DNA from: Psychrobium sp. MM17-31
Lineage (GTDB): Bacteria; Pseudomonadota; Gammaproteobacteria; Enterobacterales; Psychrobiaceae
DNA: 64,000 bases
Assembly (NCBI RefSeq): GCF_022347785.1
Contig: NZ_JAKRGA010000005.1
Location: 227,519-291,518 of the forward strand
Direction of reading: 5' to 3'
Shown here: positions 1 to 9,400 of the stretch, in pieces
How the letters are laid out: every line of letters starts with the position of its first letter
Numbering within the stretch: position 1 is the first letter of the stretch
The notes under the pieces: generated by a model
The model's database searches: none
What the model saw: only the letters and a program-made list of their open reading frames with translations
What the model was told of the DNA's origin: nothing
Made by a program: the position numbers and the translations under genes

Positions 1-1789
1 TAACGTCTGATTCCCATTGCCATTTTGTCCACGGAATAGTGTTGTCTGGCTGCCACTGACGCGTTTCTGTTGAGCCATCGGCAAAGGTGAGTAATACATC
101 AACTTGCGGTGGATGTAATTCTCCGTTGCGTACTAAGGTTACGCGGTGAACATAGCCTTCGCCCTTTTCAGGCTTATTAAAACTCGGCTCTTCATTATCG
201 TCACTAAAGCTAAAGCCACCAGCAACTTGTTTCTTGCCACTAGTTGCAGACTTCACTTCAAAATCGATGTTTTTAATGGTGGTAATAGCATCGTTGAGGT
301 AACGCGCCATGCTTGGATCGATTTCATCGGCAATAGCGATAAAGTCTTGGGTCGACGGATGTTTGAATGCCCAGCGTTTGTAATAAGTTTTTAGCAGTTG
401 GTCGACTTTTTCTACACCCCAAACGCGCTCGACAGTATTTAAAATTGTCGCTGGTTTTGAATATGAATTGGTGCTGTAACCACCGCGATCGACATACATC
501 CAACCGTGAGTCTTTACTGGATCTAAGGTTGGCGTTTGTGCAGTACGTACATGATGCATGGTTGGCATATCGGCACTAAATTGTGCGAATTGCACAATGT
601 TAGCCTGACCAAGTGTTTCGCTCATGATACGGCCTTCAGTGTAACTATTGATGCCTTCATCCATCCACGATTCTTCAAACTCATTCGAAGCGAAAATACC
701 TTGCCAGTAGTTGTGACCAATTTCGTGAATGGTCACCATCGCTGCAGCATGCATATATTCCGAGTAATCGAGATCAGTAATAGTCGTAACCAAGGTTGGA
801 TATTCCATACCCGCCGCACCGCCAGCATTTTCAGGCGGTTGCACTAAGGTCATAGTTGAGTATGGGTAAGCACCAACGTGTTTGTCGAACCATTCAAACG
901 AAGCCTTAGCCGCATCAAACTGATTTTGAATAGATTTTTCAGAAAGCGGCTTTTGATGTAACAAACGAATAGTAATGCCATTCCACTCTGCTGTCGCTTC
1001 GGCAAATTTCGAATCAGCAGTCCATACAAAATCGTGCACGTCTTCGGCTTGATAATGATGCGTGGTTAGTGCTTCTTGTGTTTCTTTCTTGACTAAATAA
1101 CCCGTTGCACCAACAACGTAATCACTTGGCGCGGTAATTTCGACATCGTAAGTACCAAAGTCAGCAAAGAATTCGGTATTGGCGTGATAGTTGTGGTTTA
1201 CCCAGCGGCCATTGTAATAAACACCCGGTTTAGGGAACCATTGCGCAACAAAATTAAAAGTATCGCCATTGTGGCCACTGCGGGCAAAGACTTTAGGCAA
1301 TTGGCTAGTAAAAGCGATGTTTAGTGTGACTTCTTGGTTTGGCAATAATGGCTGCGGTAATTTATACGTTGCAACATCGCCATCAACGAGCCAATTTTGT
1401 GCTTGATCTTCACCACTAGCGTCGGTGATTGCTGTCACGTGAACATAGCCAAATTTGTCTTGGTCATCGCCTTCACGTGTATCGTTACGCAAACGCCCAC
1501 CATTACTTTCGGTCATGAAAATAGTGTCGGTGCGCGAAAATGCGTTTAAATATAGATGGAACGGAATTTCGGTTAACTCGACACCAGTGGTATTTTTCCA
1601 GCGCAGGGTCATGTCGGCTTTTACGCGGTGCTTTTCAGCATCGAGCGTGGCTTTAATGTGGGTGTGATGTACGCGATCGGTATGGGGTCCCGGCATTCGT
1701 AAGGCCGATGCCATTGCCGTTGAAGTAAAGATTACTCCTAACAACAAAACCAATCGCTGCAAAAATCGCACAGAGGGCAGACGTTGCAT
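1..1789 (-). CDS. M1 family metallopeptidase (aminopeptidase N-like), 3' end outside window
   Basis: Read by hand on the minus strand; it runs open off the left edge, so the C-terminus is missing. The start at 1789 is followed by a signal peptide (hydrophobic LVLLLGVIF, then AMA-S), so the enzyme is probably exported. The gluzincin motif HEIGH lies at residues 355-359, with the third zinc ligand Glu378 in WMDEG, giving the HExxH-x18-E pattern of family M1. The substrate-anchoring GAMEN-type loop reads GGAAGMEYP. M1 enzymes remove N-terminal residues from peptides. The export signal and divergent GxMEN loop suggest a periplasmic M1 subfamily rather than cytosolic PepN. Two palindromes upstream may control it. 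Confidence 0.88.
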   Translation of the reverse strand, partial: MQRLPSVRFLQRLVLLLGVIFTSTAMASALRMPGPHTDRVHHTHIKATLDAEKHRVKADMTLRWKNTTGVELTEIPFHLYLNAFSRTDTIFMTESNGGRLRNDTREGDDQDKFGYVHVTAITDASGEDQAQNWLVDGDVATYKLPQPLLPNQEVTLNIAFTSQLPKVFARSGHNGDTFNFVAQWFPKPGVYYNGRWVNHNYHANTEFFADFGTYDVEITAPSDYVVGATGYLVKKETQEALTTHHYQAEDVHDFVWTADSKFAEATAEWNGITIRLLHQKPLSEKSIQNQFDAAKASFEWFDKHVGAYPYSTMTLVQPPENAGGAAGMEYPTLVTTITDLDYSEYMHAAAMVTIHEIGHNYWQGIFASNEFEESWMDEGINSYTEGRIMSETLGQANIVQFAQFSADMPTMHHVRTAQTPTLDPVKTHGWMYVDRGGYSTNSYSKPATILNTVERVWGVEKVDQLLKTYYKRWAFKHPSTQDFIAIADEIDPSMARYLNDAITTIKNIDFEVKSATSGKKQVAGGFSFSDDNEEPSFNKPEKGEGYVHRVTLVRNGELHPPQVDVLLTFADGSTETRQWQPDNTIPWTKWQWESDV

Positions 1790-1880
1790 GTGATTTCCTT
1801 TTTAAAGTTGCGTTTTACCAGTGCCAAAGCGGCGCTCGCCAAAACATTTGTTATTGTTATTTTTTATAAAACGCAACAAG

Positions 1881-1900
1881 AGTAAACCATGAGGTTTACT
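1881..1900. repeat. Perfect inverted repeat, 8-bp arms
   Basis: AGTAAACC-ATGA-GGTTTACT. The arms extend outward (AACAA and TTGTT) after one bulged base. It lies between mltD and the M1 peptidase. It could be a weak terminator for the mltD operon (minus-strand hairpin followed by TTGTTGCGTTTT) or a regulator site. The rest of the gene-free stretch 1790-2154 shows only AT-rich DNA and the two palindromes listed separately. Confidence 0.5.
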
Positions 1901-1968
1901 TTGTTAAGAGGAAATATGTAACTAATGTTAATCAATTTAAGTCATTGAATTAATTTAGTTATGGGATA

Positions 1969-2003
1969 TTGTAGTTACAAGATGTTTACTTTGTATTTAC
2001 AAA
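1969..2003. promoter_or_regulatory. Two TTGTA-N2-TACAA palindromes 22 bp apart
   Basis: TTGTA-GT-TACAA at 1969-1980 and TTTGTA-TT-TACAAA at 1990-2003. The centres are 22 bp apart, about two helical turns, about 190 bp upstream of the M1 peptidase start. Same motif, same phase and perfect arms suggest a dimer-binding regulator. Which regulator is not known. Confidence 0.45.
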
Positions 2004-2154
2004 AAAATTCAGAGCTAGCCAACTAATTCCATGATTAAAATCCCCTGACCGAGCACTGTTATTCATATCCAACTAACCCGCCAGTTAATCCGATATATAA
2101 AAAGAATCGACCAGCAACTAGTACTATCAGGAGCGAGCTGCTGATGAACAAAGC

Positions 2155-3486
2155 CTACTGAATGATAGTAAGCTTTTGTTTGAGCTTCAAAATGCTGCCA
2201 GCTGAAATACGATTCCAACGTACAATATCTTTTACCGATACCTTATAGGCACGGCTAATATCCCATAAATTATCGCCTGATTTCACCGTGTGAATCACCT
2301 TACGACCTTTTTTGGTGGCACTGCGCCACATCGACTTATCAAAATCTACCAAAGGGATCGCTAGCGTTTGACCAATATAAATCCTGTTAGAAGATAAATC
2401 GTTAGCCGCTTTGATTTCACTCACTTTGCTATCATGCTTGGCGGCAATGCGGCTTAAGCTATCGCCTGAGCGCACTTTATATTCAAGCCAACGCATCCAC
2501 TCTTTAGGATCCGTTTGCGCCAATTTATCACGCAGTAATTGAGCTTTGTCAGCAGGCATAACTACTTGATGCTGCTGGTTTGGCATGGTCACTAAAAAGT
2601 TAAGGCCAGGATTGAGTTGCTGCAGGCGATTAATATCAACATCACTCCATTTCGCCGCAAGTTCTAAATCAAGCTGATTATTGATTGCTACAAAGTCGAT
2701 AGCTGGCTTATTAGCAATTGGCGTGAACTCATAATTGAGGCTTTCGTGATGTTTCAAAATATCAGCAATTGCTAGCAATTTAGGAACAAAGTTATTGGTT
2801 TCTAACGGCAATTTTAATGACCAAAAGTCAGTTTTCTTACCCGCTTTCTTGTTGCGCGCAATTGCACGACCAACCCGCCCTTCGCCTGAATTAAAGGCGG
2901 CAACGGCATTGAGCCAATCTTCATCAAAGGTGTCGTGGAAGAATTCAAAATATGACAACGCTGCATTAGTTGACTCAATGACATCACGACGGCCGTCAAA
3001 CCACTTGTTAATACGTACATCAAAACGCTTAGCGCTGGCTGGCATAAATTGCCACAGGCCAACAGCACTCTTGTGAGAAACACCATAAGGGAGATAAGCA
3101 CTTTCAACAATCGGCAACAAGGCCAATTCCACTGGCATATTGCGCTTTTCAATCTCCGTCACTATGTAATGCAAATAGGGCTCAGCGCGTTTTGAAATTG
3201 TCGCCATAAAACGCGGATGGCTAAGGTAATACTTTTTCCATTTCTCTACCGCAGGCTGATCAGGCACATCAATCGATAGCTGTGAACGGATGCGTTGCCA
3301 CACATCTTCGTGCTCGTGTGGTGCTAACGGTTTCGGCGCAATAACTTCTTCTTTTACTTCAACAACAGTTTCAACTTTTACAGCCTCAGGCTGCTGATTG
3401 GTTTCCTTCTTGTCCACCATAACTTGCGGTGTTTGCTGACAGGCGGCCAACAACAAGGTCGCGCTAACTAACGTCAGTTTTTTCAT
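2155..3486 (-). CDS. mltD: MltD-like membrane-bound lytic murein transglycosylase with two LysM domains
   Basis: 443 aa. A lipobox (LLLAAC, Cys16) predicts a lipoprotein. The SLT domain spans about residues 105-230, with catalytic Glu128 in PIVESAYLP and the family motif GLWQFMPASA. Two C-terminal LysM peptidoglycan-binding domains follow (about 336-378 and 400-443), matching the MltD architecture. MltD cleaves the MurNAc-GlcNAc glycosidic bond, leaving 1,6-anhydroMurNAc ends. The gene starts 18 bp after the M56-M23 gene on the same strand, so it is probably the last gene of the blaI-like operon. That setting is unusual, since mltD more often stands alone or next to gloB/rnhA. Confidence 0.92.
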   Translation of the reverse strand: MKKLTLVSATLLLAACQQTPQVMVDKKETNQQPEAVKVETVVEVKEEVIAPKPLAPHEHEDVWQRIRSQLSIDVPDQPAVEKWKKYYLSHPRFMATISKRAEPYLHYIVTEIEKRNMPVELALLPIVESAYLPYGVSHKSAVGLWQFMPASAKRFDVRINKWFDGRRDVIESTNAALSYFEFFHDTFDEDWLNAVAAFNSGEGRVGRAIARNKKAGKKTDFWSLKLPLETNNFVPKLLAIADILKHHESLNYEFTPIANKPAIDFVAINNQLDLELAAKWSDVDINRLQQLNPGLNFLVTMPNQQHQVVMPADKAQLLRDKLAQTDPKEWMRWLEYKVRSGDSLSRIAAKHDSKVSEIKAANDLSSNRIYIGQTLAIPLVDFDKSMWRSATKKGRKVIHTVKSGDNLWDISRAYKVSVKDIVRWNRISAGSILKLKQKLTIIQ

Positions 3487-3504
3487 TAATGTGTTCCTAA
3501 TTTC

Positions 3505-4920
3505 TTATAATTTTAAATAAACACGCGGGTTTACTCGCTGCTCTTGATTGAGCATTTCAAAGTGTAAATGCGGGCCTGTAACACGGCCAGTAGTGCCCAC
3601 AGTACCAATTTTCTGACCGGCGCTAACGTGTTCACCAACTTGAACATTCAAGCTATCTAAGTGAGCATAAAGTGTTTTCACACCATCTTGATGCTCTAAT
3701 AAAATCACCTTGCCGTAATTGCGATGTAAGGTACTATCGTCAGCAACCTTCACCACACCAGCGAAACTAGCGACTATTTCTGTGCCAGTTGGTGCCGCGA
3801 AATCAATGCCTTTATGGGGCTTTTTACTACGAAACGCGTTAATTTCATCATAGTCGGAAGAAATGCGGCCAACAGAGACAGGCACTATCCCTTGCTGTGG
3901 TTTCACTTCATCAGACGGCATTACCAAAGGCTGAGCCATCACTATTGAGGTGAACATAATAGTCACCAGCGCCATTAACGCAAGCTGATAATATTTATTG
4001 ATTTTTCTAGTTTCTGTCGAATTCATTGCTGCACGTATCCTTTGTTCAAAATCACTTTTTTCAAATTTAGCGCCAGAGAAATAAGCACTTAACCCACTCT
4101 CTTGTTTGTTGTTTGTCAGCTTTAAACAAGCGATCAACGCCTTGGCATAGTTGAGTTGTTGCGTTGGATTGTTACTCAATACTCGGTGGTCACATTCAAG
4201 CTCCATCGCTTGCAGAAAACGCTTTTCCATCAAGCGCAACAGCGGATTAAACCACGCTAAATGCGTTATTAAACGCAGGGCTATTACCATCTGCGGGTCG
4301 CGATTTTTTAGATGAGTAACTTCATGTTCAATGAGTAAATTAAGCTGTGTTTTTGACATGGCTAACACCGAGTCTGGCACTACGATGCACGGCTTAATAA
4401 AACCGAATACAAACGGCGATACCTGCTGTTGTGTTACCCGTATCTGAGTGTTCTTGCCCAGTTTAAAGTCTTCAAAATTCACATGCTGCGCAGTCACGTT
4501 TTCAAGACAACGTGACTCACGGACAATGCGATGGGTTTTCAACAGAGAGATAGCAAAACGAGCGAGTGCCAACATGGTACCTAGAACAAGTACACCAGCG
4601 ACTAATTCACTGAGATAATTAAGAAAGATAAGCTCACTAACATCTGCAGTAACGGCTTGTTGTGCGATAGGGACGACTCGCTGAGTTGGCTCAAAGGCAT
4701 CGATTAACACCTGCGGTATTAATCCACTTTCCTGCCACGTGGATATAGGGATCAGTGGCACTAACGCTAACAAAATCCACGCTTGCCAAAATCGTGACCA
4801 TTGGATCAGCTGCGGCCAAAATCGTTCAAGCATTAAGGCAACGCCGTAGAGTATCGCGCTCCAAAACACAAACAGCATTAATTGAGATTCATAACCGCCG
4901 AATAAAGAGAGAATATCCAT
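3505..4920 (-). CDS. BlaR1-type M56 membrane peptidase fused to M23 (LytM) endopeptidase domain
   Basis: 471 aa. The N-terminal half has several membrane segments and an M56/BlaR1 zinc motif (HEVTH, residues 199-203, followed by LKNRD). A membrane segment near 311-330 leads to a periplasmic M23 domain (about 365-471) with the metal ligands His369, Asp373 and the HLH motif at 451-453. All M23 ligands are present, so the domain may be active on peptide cross-links. In classical BlaR1/MecR1 the sensor domain is a penicillin-binding fold; here M23 takes that place. The gene starts 4 bp after the BlaI-type gene, so they are an operon. Inferred role: sensing or acting on peptidoglycan and triggering loss of the repressor. 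Confidence 0.85.
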   Translation of the reverse strand: MDILSLFGGYESQLMLFVFWSAILYGVALMLERFWPQLIQWSRFWQAWILLALVPLIPISTWQESGLIPQVLIDAFEPTQRVVPIAQQAVTADVSELIFLNYLSELVAGVLVLGTMLALARFAISLLKTHRIVRESRCLENVTAQHVNFEDFKLGKNTQIRVTQQQVSPFVFGFIKPCIVVPDSVLAMSKTQLNLLIEHEVTHLKNRDPQMVIALRLITHLAWFNPLLRLMEKRFLQAMELECDHRVLSNNPTQQLNYAKALIACLKLTNNKQESGLSAYFSGAKFEKSDFEQRIRAAMNSTETRKINKYYQLALMALVTIMFTSIVMAQPLVMPSDEVKPQQGIVPVSVGRISSDYDEINAFRSKKPHKGIDFAAPTGTEIVASFAGVVKVADDSTLHRNYGKVILLEHQDGVKTLYAHLDSLNVQVGEHVSAGQKIGTVGTTGRVTGPHLHFEMLNQEQRVNPRVYLKL

Positions 4921-4924
4921 TGCC

Positions 4925-5299
4925 TTACGCCTCTTTGTCGTCGCTCAAACCTTTAAGCAGCTTTTCCAAATCAGCAATTTCACCATCATCGATGAGCTTA
5001 CTGTCGGCGAACATAGCGACTGGTAACGGGCCATCTAATTCGAAAATTCGTCTGGCAAAATCTTGGGCATAACTCGCTAAAGTTTTCACCTTATCCACTT
5101 GAGCCGTATAAAGTTTCTTATTCCCTTGGCTGCTGATACTCACCAACCCTTTCTCGCCCATTCGCTCTAGCGTTTTACGCGTTGACGAATAACTCCAATG
5201 AAATTGCACTTCAATTTCATCGTGTAGATCACGAGCACTACGCGGCTGGTTTTGCCACAATAATTTGAGTATTTCCAATTCCGGAGCCGTTGGTTGCAT
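4925..5299 (-). CDS. BlaI/MecI/CopY-family transcriptional repressor
   Basis: 124 aa, the usual length of the family. Winged-helix start APELEILKLLWQNQPRSARD, then HWSYSSTRKTLERMGEKGLV, the recognition region of BlaI/MecI proteins. In this family the repressor is inactivated when the partner M56 peptidase is activated; here that partner is encoded 4 bp downstream. It should autoregulate the operon through the two palindromes at 5338-5387. No CopY-type cysteine hook is visible, so copper sensing is unlikely. Confidence 0.9.
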   Translation of the reverse strand: MQPTAPELEILKLLWQNQPRSARDLHDEIEVQFHWSYSSTRKTLERMGEKGLVSISSQGNKKLYTAQVDKVKTLASYAQDFARRIFELDGPLPVAMFADSKLIDDGEIADLEKLLKGLSDDKEA

Positions 5300-5333
5300 A
5301 ACATCATCTCGTCAATTTGATTCAACGAGCGCC

Positions 5334-5387
5334 ATAATGCGACAACTGTCGCACACAAGTCAACAACAAAATGCGACAAGCATCGCA
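5334..5387 (-). promoter_or_regulatory. Promoter with two BlaI-type operators
   Basis: The minus strand has TTGACT (5363-5358), an 18-bp spacer and CATTAT (5339-5334). A perfect palindrome, TGCGACA-AC-TGTCGCA (5338-5353), fills the spacer. A second copy with a decayed right arm, TGCGACA-AG-CATCGCA (5372-5387), lies 34 bp upstream of the first, centre to centre. This is the expected layout for repression by a BlaI-like dimer. The assignment to this repressor is inferred from position. Confidence 0.65.
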
Positions 5388-5426
5388 CATAGTGTTTCAA
5401 GATGTTTTTTTCTAGATTAGATTCAA

Positions 5427-6449
5427 TCAGTTAATGCTATTTATCGCTTTTAAGATTGTTTGAGGGGATAGCTTGGGTGATGCACCACCTAACTCATTTT
5501 CTTTCACCAAGCCCGTAACGGCTGAGTTTACGGGAGCATTTAAACCCTGCTGCTGTGCCAGTTTAACGATAGCGCCGTTGAGATAGTCAATCTCGGTTTT
5601 ACGTCCCAATACAAAATCTTCATACATCGATGAGCGTGCCGTTGGATCTATCTTAAGCATCGATGAGGCAACGATTTTATAAAGCCAAGTTGGTAGCGAT
5701 AAGACATGAGGAATAATTTGCGGAATCACCTTGCCCGATTTAACAGGCGTGATACCTGCGGCGCGATAAACAGCGAGTGCCTCAGAAATCGCCTGCGCCA
5801 AAATCAAGCGATAAGCACGGTTGGATAATTGTTCCAAGAGCGGAATACCAGATAATGCATTGATTGCATTATTTAAATTGAGTAACAACTTAGTCCACTG
5901 CACATTGGTTAGATCGTCATAAGTATCAACGGACAACTGCGCCGTAGCCAATGCATCAATCAATAGCTGTGACAAATTGTCAGGATCCGCCAACGCCAAA
6001 CTTCCTTCGGTGCCACAATGAAAATGGCCATCACCTTTGCTAAGCACATTAAAAGGCACCATTGCCGCTAAGACATTAAATTTTGGAAGGTACTCTTTAA
6101 GTACATCGACATTACTAACACCGTTTTGCAGACTCACTACCAATGCCTGAGGTGATGCATGGACTTCAATTTCTTGCGCCACAGTTCGTGTATCGCCGCT
6201 TTTCACCGTCACTAAAATCACATCGGCATCTTGTAACGATGACATATCAAGCGAATAACTAACCTGTTCGGAGGAAAGATTGCTATCACGCCCTTGCCAA
6301 TCAGTTACTCTCAAACCATGTTCAGCAATCTGCTGACGCATCCGCTCACGACCAACTAGCGTCACTTCAGCGCCGGCAGCAATCAGACAACCACCGAGAT
6401 AACAGCCAATGCTACCAGCGCCAACTATGACAATATTTAGATCACTCAT
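5427..6449 (-). CDS. panE: 2-dehydropantoate 2-reductase family protein (ketopantoate reductase)
   Basis: 340 aa. An N-terminal Rossmann motif GAGSIGCYLGG binds NADPH. The C-terminal helical domain carries NVQWTKLLLNLNNAINALSG, where Lys and Asn match ApbA/PanE catalytic positions. PanE reduces 2-dehydropantoate to pantoate in the pantothenate/CoA pathway. At 340 aa it is longer than E. coli PanE (303 aa), so a paralog with another 2-keto substrate cannot be excluded. Its ATG overlaps the stop of the alpha-2-macroglobulin gene by 8 bp, implying translational coupling, although no functional link is obvious. Confidence 0.85.
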   Translation of the reverse strand: MSDLNIVIVGAGSIGCYLGGCLIAAGAEVTLVGRERMRQQIAEHGLRVTDWQGRDSNLSSEQVSYSLDMSSLQDADVILVTVKSGDTRTVAQEIEVHASPQALVVSLQNGVSNVDVLKEYLPKFNVLAAMVPFNVLSKGDGHFHCGTEGSLALADPDNLSQLLIDALATAQLSVDTYDDLTNVQWTKLLLNLNNAINALSGIPLLEQLSNRAYRLILAQAISEALAVYRAAGITPVKSGKVIPQIIPHVLSLPTWLYKIVASSMLKIDPTARSSMYEDFVLGRKTEIDYLNGAIVKLAQQQGLNAPVNSAVTGLVKENELGGASPKLSPQTILKAINSIN

Positions 6450-9400
6450 TTATCACAACTCTAGAGCTGCTAGTGCGCGCTTTAACATCAGTGCGATACA
6501 TAGCTTCAGCAATCGCAGGTCCCGTTTGAAATTCTCCAACGTGACGCACACGACTGTAATAGGAGTAGCTGTCTTTGTCCTGTAAATCCAATAAATACCA
6601 AGTAACTCTGCCATCTTGAATATCGATGTGATTGTTACTCTTCCACTCACGGCTCGAACTATCTTTGTAAAACACATTCTGTAACCAAGGGCTAATCACC
6701 TCCAAACCACCAGCTACATCGTCGGTAATTGCAAGATGAGTGCGAGGAATCGCGGAGCCAATCGACAGTGTCGTCTTCACTAAATCACCCACTCGTAGAT
6801 CGGTATTACTATTTATTAGTTGCCATTTTCCATCAACGCGCACAAAGCGTTGACGTTTAAGATCTAGTCCAGCGTTCTGGGCTGTGACTTCAGTTAAAGG
6901 TAACTGGTATTCCATGGTTAACCAATGTGCTTGTTGCTCTGGTAACTGATATTGCAGTTGATTGCCAGCTTGCGTGAACTTTAGAGATTTAGGCTGCGCA
7001 TTTTCTTTAACACCCTGATCTTTTAATAGATAACTACAAACACCATTCGCAAAAGTCGACCCAAAGTGGCCAAGTTGCTGTTGCTTGGCTATAACCCGAG
7101 AAGTTAATTGCTCGCGCTCAACGCTGCCTTGTTCGTACACCAAGGCTGCAAAGCATTGCTGCGCAGTGTCGTTGTATGTATTGGTACTCTCATCAAGGTA
7201 AGTATTATCATTAGCCGCCGATAAATTATCTAGATATAGCGCTTTATCAGCCCCTAATGTTTTTAATGCTAGCGCCTGTAATACATTGGCGAACGGCCCG
7301 CTGAATCCGATATCTTGACGCTGCTTTAACGCATCATCAAGTGTGATATCACCTCGAGTGGCCAATGCAAGTAAGGCCATGCTGCGCTCTAATTTATTAG
7401 GGGTTTCATAACGAACGTCAAAACTATCTTTTAATCCCCCATAACTATCAACAGCAGGTAATTTAGTACTTAAGCCATCTTTCATCCATGCATTAACTAG
7501 GTAGGTATATGCCAATAAAAATTTATCTGACTTCATCCCTTCAAAATATGAAATATTGCCGCGCGATAACTTCCTACTCGCAATCTCATTGCGAAGAATT
7601 TCTTTCCCTTTCGGCCACGCTTCACTAGCGAGCGGATTACTCTGATAACTCAACGCGCGAGATATTGTCTGCTCCCAACATTGATAAGGATAACTTTGAT
7701 TGTAACTAGCCAATGCTCGCCAATCGATGGCTTGATTAGCGAGTGATTGATAATTAAGTGAAATGCTACCTTCGATTGCAGCACTCGGTTTAATAATCTG
7801 CTGCGATTGCGACGGCTTAACTAACCACTGTTGGCGCTGCTGATAAATCGGCGGTGCAACAGAGACTTGGTGATAATTGACGTAATCACTGTCTAACTCA
7901 CTGGTGACTCGTAATAGGTGATCGCCAGTCGCTAACGTCGGCATGTCAAACACAACACGTCGCTGCTCTTCGGCAGCTAACCGCAGCTTTTTCTCACCGA
8001 TTAAGACATCACCATCCCAAAGAGATAATGTATCCTCAATCTGCTTTTCTTGCTGATTAATCGCGGTTACCGCTAATTGACTAAGGTCCATTTGATAGAC
8101 ATCTGTCGGCGCATCAACAAAATATTCCACAGGCCGTTTAGTCGTAATATCCAATGTCGCTAAAGATGAGGTCAGTTTGGTCGCGGTTAATGCCACCACT
8201 TTCCAACGCCCAACCAACTGCGGTAGCTGCACGCTAATAGTTTGCGGTTCACCAGCCTTGAGTTCGAGCCGTTGTAGCATTTTAGATTGAACGAATTGGT
8301 CTTTGTCTTTAGCTTTTAAACTTGCGAAACTGTTACTCAGTGGTGGCTTAGGTTTAAATCTTGTTTTACTTGATGTTTTGCCATCAGATAGCATCCCCGA
8401 CATTCCCGCTAGCATAGGACTCTCTATATTAGAGTCTCTTATGCCTGCTATTAATGAGGTTATGGCTAGTTCATCGCTTAGATCACTCTTTGACATTGGG
8501 TATTCATAACGCAGCCCTTTAAACACTTTCGATTTAAAATCGTAATCATTCATGGCATATGGAAAATAACTTAGCAATGCGTCATTAAGCAGCCATAACT
8601 GACTCTCTGATGGTTGGTCAGCTTCCACCGTGATATTAATTCTTTGACCCGCTTCGACTGCTTGGCTATCAATAGTTAAACGAGTCTTGGGCGTTGTTAT
8701 AGCTGATTTTACAGTGATAGTTACGTCATCAGTCAATAAGCGCTGCGCGCCTAGTTGACTCAGATGATAGCTTTCCAATTCATCTGTTTTAGCTAACCGC
8801 TCTAGCTGACCAATGATAACTTGACTCGCTGTTTTTCGAGGCACCGGAACAGAAGCGTACAATTTTGCTGAAGGTATCCAAGTGTCATCAGCGACTAAGT
8901 CAATTGTGTTAATTCCCTCACCAACAGATTGTTGCCAGACTTTTTTAACACTGCCAGTATGTAAAATTAAATTAACTATCCCACTGTATGGTGAATTTAA
9001 AATAACCTTAATTGGTTGGCCACTAACAATCGAACCTTCGTTTTTGACACTTAACTTGATAGCTGACTTCAACTCACTAGGGCGAGGCTTTCGAGGAGTA
9101 TTAGAATAGACATTTCGCTTCCAGCGATATTGCTCATGACCACTTTCAATAACAACATCTAATGTTTCATGCTCTTGCTCAATGGGGCAGCTTGCGGGCA
9201 GTCCTGATAAGCGACAAGTTTTAACTAAAATAGGTGGCTCACCACGTTCTACGGGGTCGCGGTAAACACTAACAACAACTGGAATATCAGTTAATTTTTT
9301 ACCTTGGTAATCGATGCCAATTAATTCTAGTTTTTGCTGCTTTTTATCGTAACGAGTACCAATGTAATGAGTTCGCGAGAAATAAGATATATCTCGTATA

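Noticed and set aside
146..847. Three plus-strand ORFs at the left edge
   Set aside because: They are antisense shadows of the M1 peptidase gene, which carries the full zinc motif on the minus strand.
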